DNA of 64,000 nucleotides from Aegilops tauschii subsp. strangulata (Eukaryota > Streptophyta > Magnoliopsida > Poales > Poaceae): assembly GCF_002575655.3 (NCBI RefSeq), contig NC_053039.3, positions 219,189,622-219,253,621 on the forward strand, written 5' to 3'. Numbering within the stretch: the first letter of the stretch is position 1; each line of letters starts with the position of its first letter. The notes beneath the pieces are model-generated. The model did no database searches and was not told the origin of the DNA. It was given only the letters and a program-made list of their open reading frames with translations. Of the stretch, positions 10,965 to 23,429 are shown piece after piece. Position numbers and translations under genes: made by a program.

Positions 10965-13044
10965 TTGTCAAGCATCTCTTGTAGATCACTGCCATATGCT
11001 TTGTTGCTATGTTGGGGCGCTGTAGCATAGTTACTTGATGTATTCTAAGTGGTATCATGCTGTTAATCGCAGAATCGTGTCATTTTTGTTTTGCTTTCCA
11101 TTTGCAAACCGTGCATCCATTTCCGCGGATCTTTATATCGATTTCGACCGAAATCATCTCATCTTTCCAGTGGCATACTTGGTTTGCCAAGTTGATGCCT
11201 TGTTCATCCTTTTTCTTCCAGATCACGCATATGCATCGCATATCACATCTCGCATATCATGCATGTATTGCATCATGTTGCTTGTGCATTTCCCGTGATT
11301 GATTGTGGTTCCATTGCTTGTGTTCTTGCTGTGGGTAGAGCCGGGAGACGAGTTCGTGAACGAGGAACCTGTTGAGTACGCTTACGAGGATCAAGCTTTC
11401 GACAACTCTGAGAACCTTGCAGGCAAGATGACCACACCCTCGAAATCACTTCTATCTTGGCTTTGCTAGTTGTTCGTTCTTTTGCTATGCTGCACTACCT
11501 ACCACTTGTTATATCATGCCTCCCATATTGCCATGTCAAGGCTCTAACCATCCTTTCCTAGCAAACCGTTGTTTGGCTAAGTTACCGCTTTTGCTCAGCC
11601 CTTCTTATAGCGTTGCTACTTGCAGGTGAAGTTGAAGTTGGTTCCATGTTGGAACATGGATATTTTGGGATATCACAATATCTCTTATTTAATTAATGCA
11701 TCTATATACTGGGTAAAGGGTGGAAGGCTCGGCCTTATGCCTGGTGTTTTGTTCCACTCTTGCCGCCCAACTTTCCGTCATACCGGTATTATGTTCCTTG
11801 AGTTTGCATTCCTTACCCGGTTGGGTGATTTATGGGACCCCCTTGACAGTTCGCCTTGAATAAAACTCCTCCAGCAAGGCCCAACCTTGGTTTTACATTT
11901 GCCTACCTAAGCCTTTTCCCCTTGGGTTTTCGCGAGCCCGAGGGTGATCTTTATTTAACCCCCCCGGGCCAGTGCTCCTTCGAGTGTTGGTCCGAACCGA
12001 GCAACCTGCGGGGCCACCTCGGGGCAACTTGAGGGCTGGTTTTACTCGTAGCTTGACTTATCCGGTGTGCCCTGAGAACGAGATATGTGCAGCTCCTATC
12101 GGGATTTGTCGGCACATCGGACAGCTTTGCTGGTCTTGTTTTACCATTGTCAAAATGTCTTGTAGACCGGGATTCCGAGACTGATCGGGTCTTCCCGGGA
12201 GAAGGTTTATCCTTCGTTGACCGTGAGAGCTTATAATGGGCTAAGTTGGGACACCCCTGCAGGGTATTATCTTTCGAAAGCCGTGCCCGCGGTTATGAGG
12301 CAGATGGGAATTTTTTAATGTCCGGTTGTAGAGAACTTGACACTTGACTTAATTAAAACACATCAACCGTGTGTGTAGCCGTGATGGTCTCTTTTCGGCG
12401 GAGTCCGGGAAGTGAACACGGTTTGAGTTATGCATGAACGTAAGTAGTTTTCAGGATCACTTCTTGATCATTTCTAGCTTCGCGACCGTTGCGTTGCTTC
12501 TCTTCTCGCTCTCTTTTGCGTATGTTAGGTACCATATATGCTTAGTGCTTGCTGCAGCTCCACCTCTTTACACCATCCTTTCCTATAAGCTTAAATAGTC
12601 TTGATCTCGCGGGTGTGAGATTGCTGAGTCCTCGTGACTCACAGATTCTACCAAAACAGTTGCAAGTGCCGACGATACCAGTACAGATGACGCAACCAAG
12701 CTCAAGTGGGAGTTCGACGAGGAACATGGTCGTTACTATGTTTCGTTTCCTGATGATTAGTAGTGGAGCCCAGTTGGGACGATCGGGGATCTAGCATTTG
12801 GGGTTATCTTATTTTTCATTTGGATTTGACCGTAGTCGGTCTATGTGTGGATTTTGGATGATGTATGAATTAATGTATGTATTGTGTCAAGTGGCGATTG
12901 TAAGCCAACTCTCGTTATCCCATTCTTGTTCATTACATGGGATTGTGTGAAGATGACCCTTCTTGCGACAATACCTACAATGCGGTTATGCCTCTAAGTC
13001 GTGCCTCGACACGTGGGAGATATAGCCGCATCGTGGGTGTTACA
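10965..13044 (+). repeat. Element B 3' LTR, 5'-truncated
   Basis: Matches 4097-6176 collinearly, base for base in length, with scattered substitutions, and ends at TGTTACA (13038-13044). It begins inside the LTR, fused to integrase. The short shared TTGTCA at the join fits deletion by illegitimate recombination. The five bases after it (gtggt) would be the target duplication, but the left copy is off-window. Confidence 0.85.
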
Positions 13045-14223
13045 GTGGTGCAGTAGAACATGTGGAATTAGAAGACGCACGTGGTGTCCACAATGAAGTT
13101 CGACCTGCAGAAAAGTTAGTTCGCGCCAATGCATGTCGATCCTGCACTTCACGTTCGGCTTTACAAGCAAGATGGAATAAATGAGTGATATTGTTATACT
13201 CCTTATACTCTAAAATGGTTTGCATCTCTCTATATAATCCACCCATAAAACATGCAAGCATAGCTTCATTATCCTCAACAATACCACATCTAATCATGTC
13301 AGTTTGTAATTCTTGATAATATTCCTCTACAGAATTTTTTCCTTGTCTTAAACGCTGCAATATCTGGAGTAATTCACGTTGATAATATGGTGGAACCCAA
13401 CGAGTACGCGTAACATTTTTCAAAGTAGCCCAAGTAATTGGGATATTATCATGATATTATCTACAATGTTTAGACCACTAAACACAAACAAAATTAGTGA
13501 ATGCACACAAAGCAGTAGCAACATGTCTATCCTCAGGATATTTTAAACATGTAAAACATTGTTCAGTTTCTAACTCCCAAGTAAGATATACATCAGGAAC
13601 ATATCTACCCTCAAAAGGCATAATATTCAATTTTAATTTCGGAAGATGGTTATGATCTCGTACCTGAGGTGGTGGTGCAGCCCTACCATTGAGATTATAT
13701 GCATGTGGATGACCTGGTGGTGGTGCTGGTGGTTGCACGTAGTTCTGATCCTCATAATCGCCCTCACAATTGTCATCATCCTCGTCAGTAGCAGCAGGAG
13801 CCACAGAAGTAGCAATAGCAGTAGCAGCGGCACCAGAATTTTGGCCTTCCTCAGGAGGAACATGATTCGCTCGTCCTGCTGGATTGCGACGTGGAGGTGG
13901 TGGTTGTTGTTGTTGCAACGGTGCAACAGCGGCAGTAGGTGGAGGTAGACGCGCAAGCACTTCAGTGAACTTGGCATCCAACTTGGTGTCAATTGTCTTC
14001 TCGATGTCATCTATCCTCTCTAGTGCCTTTCCAAAACTGCTCATCACGCCATGCACTTATTCACCCAACATTTGCTCAAATTTATCATGTAACTCCTTGT
14101 TCGTCATGTTCTCCCAGTCAACCTCGTCGGAGTGTGATCCTGTCATGGTTAGTAGCAATGGAAAACACAATAATATGATCCTACGGACTACTAGGAAGTG
14201 GTGATGGTGGTGGTGGTGGTGGG
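13045..14223 (-). pseudogene. Element C: decayed gypsy gag
   Basis: Minus strand. A likely start is the ATG at 14146 (MTGSHSDEVDW). The frame meets TAA near 14055, where a CAA codon is probably mutated, then continues 14056-13478 with a Pro/Ala-rich linker and LPKLKLNIMPFEGRYVPDVYLTWELE. After a disrupted stretch (13424-13477) it resumes 13423-13045 with TRTRWVPPYYQRELL and VEEYYQELQTDMIRCGIVEDN. These strings belong to a chromovirus-type gag. Element B cuts it at 13044 and element F at 14224, so PR and pol are not visible here. A GGT-rich microsatellite at 14199-14223 (a His run if translated on the minus strand) is in its 5' untranslated part. Confidence 0.75.
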
Positions 14224-15620
14224 TGATACGTCTCCATCGTGTGTACTTTTCCAAACTCTTCTGCCCTTGTTTTGGACTGTAATTTGCTTGATTTGAATGG
14301 AACTAACCCGGACTAACGTTGTTTTCAGTAGAATTGCCATGGTGTTATTTTTGTGCAGAAATAAAAGTTCTCGGAATGACCTGAAAATCCACAGAGAATA
14401 TTTTTGGAATATATAAAAATATTGGCGAAAGAATCAATCGAGGGGGACCCACCAGCTGTCGACAAGGGTGGAGGGCGCCCCCCCAGGGCGCACCCCCTGC
14501 CTTGTGGGTCCCCTGGACCTCCACCGACCTCAACTCCAACTCCATATATTCACGTCCGAGGAGAAAAAAATCAGGGAGAAGGATTCATCGCGTTTTACGA
14601 CATGGAGCCGCCGCCACCTCCTGTTCTTCCTCGGGAGGGCGGATCTGGAGTCCGTTTTGGGCTCCGGAGAGGGGAAAACGTTGCCATCGTCATCATCAAC
14701 CATCCTCCATCACCAATTTCATGATGCTCACCGCCATGCGTGAGTAATTCCATCATAGGCTTGCTGGACGGTGATTAGTTGGATGAGATCCACCATGTAA
14801 TCAAGTTAGTTTTGTTAGGGTTTGATCCCTAGTATCCACTATGCTCTAAGATTGATGTTGGTATGACTTTGCTATGCTTAATGCTTATCACTAGGGCCCG
14901 AGTGCCATGATTTAAGATCTGAACCTATTATGTTTTCATGAATATATTTGTGTTCTTGATCCTATCTTGCAAGTTATAGTCACCTACTACGTGTTATGAT
15001 CCGGCAACCCCGGAGTGACAATAGTCGGGACACTTCCCGGTGATGACTGTAGTTTGAGGAGTTCATGTGTTCACTAAGTGCTAATGCTTTGGCCGGGTTC
15101 TCTATTAAAAGAAGGCCTTAATATCCCTTAGTTTCCACTAGGACCCCGCTGCCATGGGTGGGTACGACAAAAGATGCCATGCAAGTTCTTTTCCATAAGC
15201 ACGTATGACTATATACAGAATACATGCCTACATTATATTGATGAATTGGAGCTAGTTATTTGTCACCCTAGGTTATAACTGTTGCATGATGAATGCCATC
15301 CTACATAATTATCCATCATTGATCCATTGCCTATGAGTTCGTTTCATATTGATATTTGCTAAGTTACTTTTCCGTTGCCACTGTTACAATTGCCACAAAA
15401 CTGCTACTGTTACTTTTGCCACCGTTACCGTTACTTCCATATTACTTTGCTACTAAATACTTTGTTGCAGATATTAAGTCTTTCAGGTGTGGTTGAATTG
15501 ACAACTCAGCTGCTAATACTTGAGAATATTCTTTGGCTCCCCTTGTGTCAAATCAATAAATTTGGGTTGAATAATCTACCCTCGAAAATTGTTGCGTTCC
15601 CCTATACTTGTGGGTTATCA
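14224..15620 (+). repeat. Element F 5' LTR (Sabrina/WHAM-like, 1397 bp)
   Basis: Starts TGATACGTCTCCATCGTG and ends GGGTTATCA, followed 11 bp later by a PBS. The start and the block 'acccactagtg...gggtggagggcgcccccccag' type of U3 are typical of abundant Triticeae Athila-lineage elements (Sabrina, WHAM, Wilma group; exact family not proven). A TATA-like CCATATATTCACG lies at 14542-14554. Confidence 0.8.
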
Positions 15621-15631
15621 AGACCTTTTTC

Positions 15632-15650
15632 TGGCGCCGTTGCCTGGGAG
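15632..15650 (+). other. Element F primer-binding site
   Basis: TGGCGCCGTTGCCTGGGAG. The TGGCGCCGTTGCC start is the Athila-type site, complementary to the 3' end of tRNA-Asp in that lineage. Confidence 0.8.
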
Positions 15651-15797
15651 CATAGCTCTATTCTCTGAGTCACTTGGGATTTAGATCTGTTGATCACTAT
15701 GAAGAATTTGAAAGATACTTGAACCAAGATTTTTTCCTCAACTACGAGGGGAGGTAAGGAACTGCCATCTAGCTCTGCACTTGATTCACATTTTGTT

Positions 15798-17411
15798 TTG
15801 AGTAAACTTGCGACACCTACACCTGCTATTGATTCCGATATGTCGCATGTTATTGATGATGCTACTTCTACTATGCATGATGCTTATGATGATACTACTT
15901 CTCTGCTTGATAATACTGTGCCACTAGGTGAATTTCTTGATGAACAACTTGCTAGGGTTAGAGAGAATGAAATTACTGAAACTGATGATATTATTGGAAC
16001 TAAAGATTATGATTCTCCCCCTAGATATGAATTGCCTGTCGTACCTGAGGGTTATATTATGGATGAAGAAACTGCTAGAGACTTTTTTGCTTGTAATGAT
16101 AGAGACGATCTTAAGAAAATGTTAGCTAAGCTGAAAGAAAAGTATTTGAATGCTAGAGTGCAATATGATCCTAAGTTTGCTACTTCACCTATCTTTGTTA
16201 CTGATAAGGATTATGACTTCTCTGTCGATCCTGAGTTGATTAATTTGGTTGAATCTGATCCTTTATATGGTTATGAATCTGAAACTGTCATGGCACATCT
16301 TACTAAATTGAATGATATAGCCACCCTATTTGCTCATGAGGAAAAAATTCGCTACTACTATATTCTTAAATTGTTTCCTTTCTCGTTAAAGGGTGATGCT
16401 AAGTTATGGTTTAATTCTCTTGCTCCTGGTTGTGTGCGTAGTCCCCAGGATATGATTTACTACTTCTCTAAAAAATATTTCCCTGCTCATAAGAAACAAG
16501 CTGCTTTAAAGGAAACATTTAACTTTGTGCAAATTGAAGAAGAGAGTCTCCCACAAGCTTGGGGGGGGCTTCTCCAATTACTTAATGCTTTGCCTGATCA
16601 TCCTCTCAAGAAAAATGAAATACTTGATATCTTTTATAATGGACTAACCGATGCTTCTAGGGACCACCTAGATAGCTGTGTTGGTTGTGTTTTTAGGGAA
16701 CAAACTATTGAGCAAGCTGAATTACTATTGAATAATATATTGAGTAATGATAATGATTGGACACTTCCTGAACCAACTCCTAAGCCAACTCCGAAGAAAA
16801 TAGGTATTCTATTTCTCAGTCCTGGAGATATGCAAGAGGCAAAGAAATCTATGAAAGAAAAGGGTATTAAAGATGAAGATGTTAAGAATCTACCGCCTAT
16901 TGAAGAAATACATGGTCTTGATAACCCGACATAGGTAGTAGAGGTAAATTCTCTCTATAGATTTGATGAAGGTCATATTCCTTATAATAAGTGTGCTAGT
17001 CAATGCTTGGATGAGCTTGATAATTTTATTGTTCAACAAGAAAATTTCAATGCTTATGTTAGTAGACAATTGAAACGTAATGCTCACATGCTTGACTGCT
17101 TGGGTGATTATATGAGTAGAACTGTTAATGATCTTAAGCTTATTAGTAAGCATGCTTCCATGGTTAAAACTTAAGTACAACAAGTAATTAAGGCACAAGA
17201 TGATTTGCTCAATAAGTTGAATAGTAAGAATAATGATAATGATGTTAGAGTTATGACTAGAGGTGGTAAGATGACTTAGGAACCTTTGTATCCTGAGGGC
17301 CATCCTAAGAGAGTTGAGCAAGATTCTTAGAGAGTTAATACTGAGGCACCTAGTCCTAGTAATAAAAAGAAAAAGAAAACTGATAGAACTTTGCATGCTT
17401 CTAGTGAAGTG
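15798..17411 (+). pseudogene. Element F gag
   Basis: ORF 15798-16934 (378 codons) encodes an acidic N terminus, then a retrotransposon gag core around residues 170-300 (FPFSLKGDAKLWFNSL ... FSKKYFPAHKKQAALKETF, YNGLTDASRDHLDS). After a TAG at 16932-16934 the same frame clearly continues (NKCASQCLDELDNFIVQQ) with further stops near 17173, 17277, 17327 and 17414, so gag is longer than the ORF and is nonsense-broken. No CCHC knuckle is obvious. The role is capsid and RNA packaging by family. Confidence 0.8.
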
Positions 17412-18418
17412 TAGACACACCTGAGAATGCCAATGATATTTCTATTTCTGATACTGAGACACAATCTGGTGATGAGCATGTACCTAGTGATAATGTTAAT
17501 GATGATGTTCATGTTGATGCTCAACCTAGTAATGATAATGATTTAGAGAGAGAACCTGTTGTTGATCTTGATAACCCACAATCAAAGAATCAACGTTATA
17601 ATAAGAGACACTTCGTTGCCAGGAAACATGGTAAAGAAAGACAACCATGGGTTCAGAAACCCATGCCCTTTCCTCCTAAACCATCCAAGAAAAAGGATGA
17701 TGAGTATTTTGAGCGCTTTGCTGAAACGATTAGACCTATCTTTTTGCGTATGTGTTTGACTGATATGCTGAAAATGTCTCCTTATGCTAAGTATATGAAA
17801 GATATTGTCAAAAGTAAAAGAAATATACCTAAAGCTAGAATTTCCACCATGCTTTCTAATTATACTTTTAAGGGTGAAATACCAAAGAAACTTGGAGATC
17901 CAGGAGTACCAACTATACCATGCTCCATTAAAAGAAACTATGTTAAAACTGCTTTATGTGATCTTGGAGCCGGTGTTAATCTTATTCCTTTCTCTTTATA
18001 TCGTAGACTTGAATTAAATAAGTTGACACCTACTGAAATCTCTTTGCAAATGGCTCATAAATCAACTGCTATACCCATCGGTATTTGTGAGGATGTGCCT
18101 GTTGTGGTTGCGAATGTTACTATCTTAACGGACTTTGTTATTCTTGATATTCCCGAGGACGACAGTATGTCGATCATCCTTGGTAGACCCTTTCTGAATA
18201 CTGCAGGGGCTGTTATTGATTGCAACAAAGGCAATGACACTTTTCATGTTAATGGTAATGAGCATATCGTACACTTTTCGAAGAAACACCTCAAGTTCAT
18301 ATTATCAATTCTATTGGAAAATTTTCAACTATTACTATTGGAGGCTTTGAGTTCCCTCTTCCTACTGTCAAAAAGAAATATGATATTCTTATTGTTGGGA
18401 CATGCATATCCCGATTGA
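17412..18418 (+). pseudogene. Element F retropepsin-like protease region
   Basis: The frame with ATG 17663 opens upstream near 17412 (acidic Asp/Asn-rich linker) and carries an Athila-type aspartic protease: KMSPYAKYMKDIV, KGEIPKKLGDPGVPTIPC, active-site DLGAGVNLIP in place of DTGAS, and the flap/hydrophobic part MSIILGRPFLNTAGAVIDC. Near 18285 the frame slips; the family's C-terminal string (FEFPLPTVKKKYDIL) continues in another frame to about 18420. No RT, RNase H or integrase follows, in keeping with a non-autonomous member. Confidence 0.8.
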
Positions 18419-18649
18419 GGTAACCTAGTGTTATTCAAAAATTCTCCGGTTTCATGTCATTCGGAAGAAATTTGTTAATAAGACTTGATCAACCTTGTTA
18501 ATGGGTTCCTTTTGATGGGCATGAGATGGATGAATTTAGAAGGCACAACTTTCTGTATCCACTTTTTACTTTCTGTTATTTAGATTAAATAAAGCAAAAA
18601 TAGTATTTTCTGTCTGTTTTTTGAATTATCAGTGCAATAAAAAATGTCC

Positions 18650-18880
18650 TGAAAATAAAAGTTCTCCAAATGCCCTGAAAATTTAGTATGATTTTTTATA
18701 GAATACTTGAGAATTTCTGGCAGTGAGAACACACCAGGGGCTTCACCAGTGGGCCACAAGGGTGGAGGGTGCGCCCTACCCCCTGAGCATGCCCCCTGCC
18801 TTGTGGGTCCCACGTGGGTCCCCTTCACTTATTCCAGCACCCATCCACTTCGTCTTCCTCTAGAAAAAATCATCCCATAG
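18650..18880 (+). promoter_or_regulatory. LTR-like (U3-like) segment inside element F
   Basis: This stretch resembles the U3 part of F's own LTR at about 14361-14575. In the same order it has AAAAGTTCTC, a 'ccctgaaaat' run, CACAAGGGTGGAGGG, GCCCCCTGCCTTGTGGGTCC and a GAAAAAATCA block. It sits between the protease and the second ORF, so an internal promoter for that ORF is a reasonable inference. The similarity was seen by eye only, and I see no clear TATA box. Confidence 0.55.
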
Positions 18881-19213
18881 CTCAAACCCGTATTCTTGCT
18901 CATCTTGCTGCCCTTTTTCGATCTCCTTGTGCAAAGCTCCTTTTGCAAAACTGTTTTGGAGGATTGTTCTTCGGTATGTGACTCCTCCAATGGTCCAATT
19001 AGTTTTTGTTCTAGTGCTTTATTTATTGCAAATTTTTGCTGCTATGGTGACCTTGTTCTTGAGCTTGCATGTCAAATTTATATGGTCCAAAGTAGTTTTG
19101 ATGCATGATTTAGCCTCTAGACACTTGTACGAGTAGTTGCTATCAATCTTGTTGAGTTTGGTTCACTTTTATTTTGAGTTACTAATATTTCAGAAATTTT
19201 TCAGAGAAACAAA

Positions 19214-20297
19214 ATGATGAGGAGATTGTTGAGAGGCTCCTCGAGCCGGGGTTCGAAGGAAAAAGAAAATGAAGAGAAGGAAAAGCCCAAGTACAACCTT
19301 CCTCGCACCGCGGAGGTTCGGTCGTGTAAATGGCCATGTGATGCATTCTTGGAGGCGGCCAGAATTTATGAGGATTTCTATTATTTGGCTGGGAATGCAG
19401 GCATCACCGACTTTCTCCATGATAAGTGTGATCAATACCTCCTACTCACTAATACTTTCATGCAAAAAATTCACTTTCATGCTAGGAGATCACCACCCAT
19501 GGTAGAATTTCACTTATATGATGAGCATAAGGAGATGACGCTTTATGACTTTTGTGAGGTTTGCAAATTACCTTATGAAGGCAGCGTCGATGAGCCACGT
19601 CCTAGATATGTGGAAGATTTTATTGATGAAGTTATCGTTGGGGAAAGGAGAAAGGTTTCGGAAGCAAGAGTGTCTAGTTTACATTTTCCTGTTTTGCGTT
19701 ACTACTCATTATTTGCGGGGAGATGTCTAATTGGTTGCGGGGAGAGTGGAGGCCTTAGTGCTCCTGACCTTTGCTATTTTGCGCCATGCTTTGCTTAGTG
19801 ATAAATTTTTTAGTTTGGGTGCTATGGTTGCTCGACGGTTGAGTTTAAACCATACGAAGGGTCCCATCTTTGGAGGTATCTATGCCAGCCGCCTCGCTAA
19901 ACACTTCGAGATACCCATTAGGCACAATGAGAGAGAGGAGAAGTTGCTACCCACTATATACTTAGATTATGACAGTATGGTGGCACATGATTTTATTAGG
20001 AAAGACAATGACAAGAGACTCGTTTATAACCTAGTATTTAGCAAGAAGACTTGTCAGATTGTTAGCTTGCCTGCACCTTCTTTGTTTGATATTCATTCAG
20101 GCAAGTACCTCATCATGCCCGAGGACATTTATGCATACTGGGAAGGGACGCGATCCCCAGTTCACGAGCCAGAGCCATCACCTGACCCATATCAGGAGCC
20201 CATTTATCAGTGGGAGCCGCACGAGCTCGCTAACCAGTGGAACCCCCAGGATCATCCTCAGTACACCGGAGAGGGCTACTTCGATCCATGGGCGTAG
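19214..20297 (+). pseudogene. Element F second ORF (Athila ORF1-like, frameshifted)
   Basis: Two overlapping frames: 19214-19798 (MMRRLLRGSSSRGSKEKENEE, then WPCDAFLEAARIYEDFYYLAGNAG) and 19731-20297 (SLGAMVARRLSLNHTKGPIFGG and following, then a Pro/Glu-rich tail). A single extra T near 19775 separates what was one protein of roughly 350 residues. The pattern matches the 'plant retrotransposon ORF1/putative plant transposon protein' type seen in Athila-lineage elements; its role is not established (env-like by position only). I see no signal peptide or clear membrane span. A likely alternative start is the second Met (19217). Confidence 0.7.
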
Positions 20298-20674
20298 ACC
20301 AACTTAGGCCAAAAGCCTAAGCTTGGGGGAGTACGTATTTCTCACCGACATTACATTCATGTTCACACACTCATTTCAGTTGTCGGTGTTCATACTTTTT
20401 CATTGTATTATTCATGCTAGTTTATTTTCTTTTCCCGCTTTCTTCTTGTGTGTTTGAAGAACCTTAAGAAAAAACAAAAAATAGTTGTATCTTATTTCTT
20501 TTCCATGCTTATTTAGTTGTAGTATTAAAAGAAACCCAAAAAGATTTCTCGTTCTTCTTTTGCTTGTTGGGAGCTTTCCCATGTAAATAGTTTTTCTCCT
20601 TCTTGTTTTACTTTCTTCACAAAAACAAAAACTCCAAAAACATTTCAGTGTGTTTCTTTGAAATTCTTTTCTTT
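20298..20674 (+). other. Element F 3' untranslated interior
   Basis: Noncoding, with AAGCTTGGGGGAGTACG near 20319-20335 (purine-rich) followed by T-rich DNA, up to the point where element D begins. The rest of F's interior is not found on the other side of D. Confidence 0.6.
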
Positions 20675-23411
20675 TGTAGCGACCCGACCTCAAACGGTCA
20701 AGTCTCTGTGCTTCAGTGTCATCCCTGGATCGGTAATGCTGACACACACAGTAGTCGAAGGATTTATAACAGAGTAGCAATCACACACTTATTACATCGA
20801 ATGTCTCAAAAGAGAACTTATTACAATAAATATGGCCTAAGGCCATCTAATACGATAATAGCGGAAGGTTTGGAAGATAAAGTGAGTCCATCAACTCCAA
20901 CGGCATAGCTGAGCTGCACGGCAACGACCTAACGAACCTTACTCCTCGTCTGAAAAGTCTGCAACATAATACGTTGCAGCCCGAAAACGGGCCAGCACAT
21001 GGAATATGCTGGCAATATAACACAGTAGAGCAAGAACAGAATAATGCTATCACTACAAGCATATTTGGCTGGTGGAAAGCTCTATGGTTATAGTTTTTGC
21101 GAAAAGCCAAACTTTTCCTACAACAAAGGAATAAGCTTTATTTTAACTATCATGGTAGTTGAAACATCATTGAGAAGGTTCCTCCAACTCAATCCCAATT
21201 AAAGTAATTATCAACCCAACAATATTAATTTAGAGTGATGAGATACTTAGGATACTCCAAGTACTAGATACTCAAGATTGTCCATAACCGGGGACACGGC
21301 TAACCATGATTAGATTGTACACTCTGCAGAGGTTTGCGCACTTTATCCCACAAGACTCAATCTCCTCCGTTGGATTTCTCACACTACAAGGTGTTTGAGA
21401 ACCGGATAACCGAGACATAGTCTTTCAGAAGCATTAACTCTTCACTCCGGGCAGACCATACCAAACCTACATCCCTCTACCTGCTGATCCACCTCTTCAA
21501 GAGCTCATGCAACTTACTCAACTATGCTAGAGCCCATAATAGCTTGTGGCTGCACACGAAAGTTTCTAGCATGAAAATATCTCAGTTCCCTTTGAGCCTG
21601 GGTGGCGGACCTTAGGATGATCACACGGGTACTCCGGGATATCCTGGGACAACACTGGATTCTCTAGGTGCCCGACAAGCAATCCACCCAGTTGTGTATT
21701 AAAGTTACCACCTTAAGTTGAACCATTAATTAACAATCTCACATCTGTCATGGATACACTCAATCCCAATCCACATCTACGAGCATAGCATAGCAATATA
21801 AGCAATACGTAGAAGTAACTCCCCAGATTTGAATATAACAGGACAATAGGTTCTACCTCATCAACTACTTCCCAACCCACATGTTAATCACATCCTAATC
21901 ATGCAGTGTTTGAGGATTGGAACTAATGCATAAAAACTGAGTATGAAAAGAGTATGATCAATGTGTTACTTGCCTTGCTGACGATCCGCAAAACCTAGGA
22001 ACTCGTAGTAGCACGCTTCGCACTCTGGAAATTCTATCGCAAACAAACAATAGCATACATAAGCAATCAAGCAAAGAAGCATGGGTAAATCTCAAATAAG
22101 AAGAACTAACCAGAAAGTTCAACTTAAGAACTCCCGTTCGCAAAAAGAATCAAATCAAACGGAGCAACGAAACTCGAACTGCGAAAGAAACAAGATCCGT
22201 TTACTAATCTGGACTAAAGTCAAATTTTATAGCACCAAAATCTTGTTCAAGTTGATTAAACAGAAAGAGGGTTTTGAGATGAAGATCTAGGCGCTTGAAT
22301 CGCCTGATTCCGATAAACGAGCGAAAAGATAAACTGAAACGAAAATCGGATCAGAGATCGCGATCGAAAATAATCGCGGAAAATCCGAGAAAAAGAAAAA
22401 CTAACGAACAGGCTAACGAACGAACGTTCATTGTCTGTAACTAACCAGCTAAAACCATTCATTAAAACAAACATACGGACGAACGCCCGCTAAATAAACT
22501 AAACCGAGAAAATCGGCGAACCGATCTAAAAAACGAACTAGGGTTTCAAAAAAAACGGATCGGTTTTAGAATAAACCGAACGGCGGCAGCGGCGGCGTGT
22601 ACCTCCGGTGAGGCTCCGGCGAGGCGGGGTTGCGGCGGTGGGGTGCGTGGGGCGGCGCGGGCGGCCGCGCGCGGCAAGGGCGCCGGCGGCGCTGCGGGGC
22701 GGGGCGAGGCAGGCGGCGGGGTTGCTGGTGGTGGGGGTCCGGGGGCGAGGTATTTAAGGAGGGGGCTACTTGGGGAGGGGGCAAGGCGGCGCGGGGAGGA
22801 GGAGTCCCGACCGGACTCGGCTAGCGGCGGCGGCGCTCGCGGTCTCCAGGTCGGAGACGAGGAGCGGGGCGGTTGGGCCGGCTCGGCTGGGCTTCGGCCG
22901 AGTCCGGCGCTGAAACTTTTTTTTTAATAATTCCGCCGAAACTCCGAATAAATCCTAGAAAAAAAAATAAAAATCTAATAATGCCAAAACAAATTTTCAC
23001 CGTCTAAATAAAATATTTAGAACGAGATGAACATTTTCTTGTTCCTAAAATGCAACTTTGAAAAACGTGCAATTTTTCTAATGCAAATAAAATAGCAATA
23101 AACTCCGAATAAAATCAAATATTTGATTTTAATATTTTTCCCCCAATATTTCATTTATCTTGGAGAAGTCATATTATCTCCTCTCATATATTTTAATATG
23201 AAATATTTTCGGAGAGAAAAATAATTAAAATCAAAGTCCTCGTTTCAATATTTGATAAAATTCAAATATGAAAAGAGGGAAATCCCCAACTCTCTCCGAG
23301 GGTCCTTGAGTTGCTTAGGATTTCGAGGATCGTTAAACGAGATGCAATAAAATATGATATGCATGAATGATCTATGTATAACATTCCAAATTGAAAATTT
23401 GGGATGTTACA
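20675..23411 (-). repeat. Element D 3' LTR (2737 bp)
   Basis: Begins TGTAGCGACCCGACCTC and ends GGGATGTTACA on the plus strand; in element sense it starts TGTAACATCCC. It matches 40546-43286 along its whole length with scattered differences. A GC-rich block at 22570-22910 next to a minus-strand TTAAATA box (22751-22757) looks like the promoter and transcript start. The AT-rich flank 22920-23400 would be U3. Confidence 0.9.
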
Positions 23412-23429
23412 AACCTATCCCCCCTTAAG
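23412..23429 (-). other. Element D polypurine tract
   Basis: On the minus strand CTTAAGGGGGGATAGGTT immediately precedes the 3' LTR, in the expected place for plus-strand priming. Confidence 0.75.

Noticed and set aside
13633..14254. His-rich minus-strand ORFs and their plus-strand mirror
   Set aside because: These are frames through GGT/CCA-type microsatellites and a low-complexity linker in the decayed gag of element C.
22566..22927. GC-rich ORFs resembling a gene start
   Set aside because: They are repeated at 42422-42704 in the other D LTR. They represent the LTR promoter and leader region, not a host gene.
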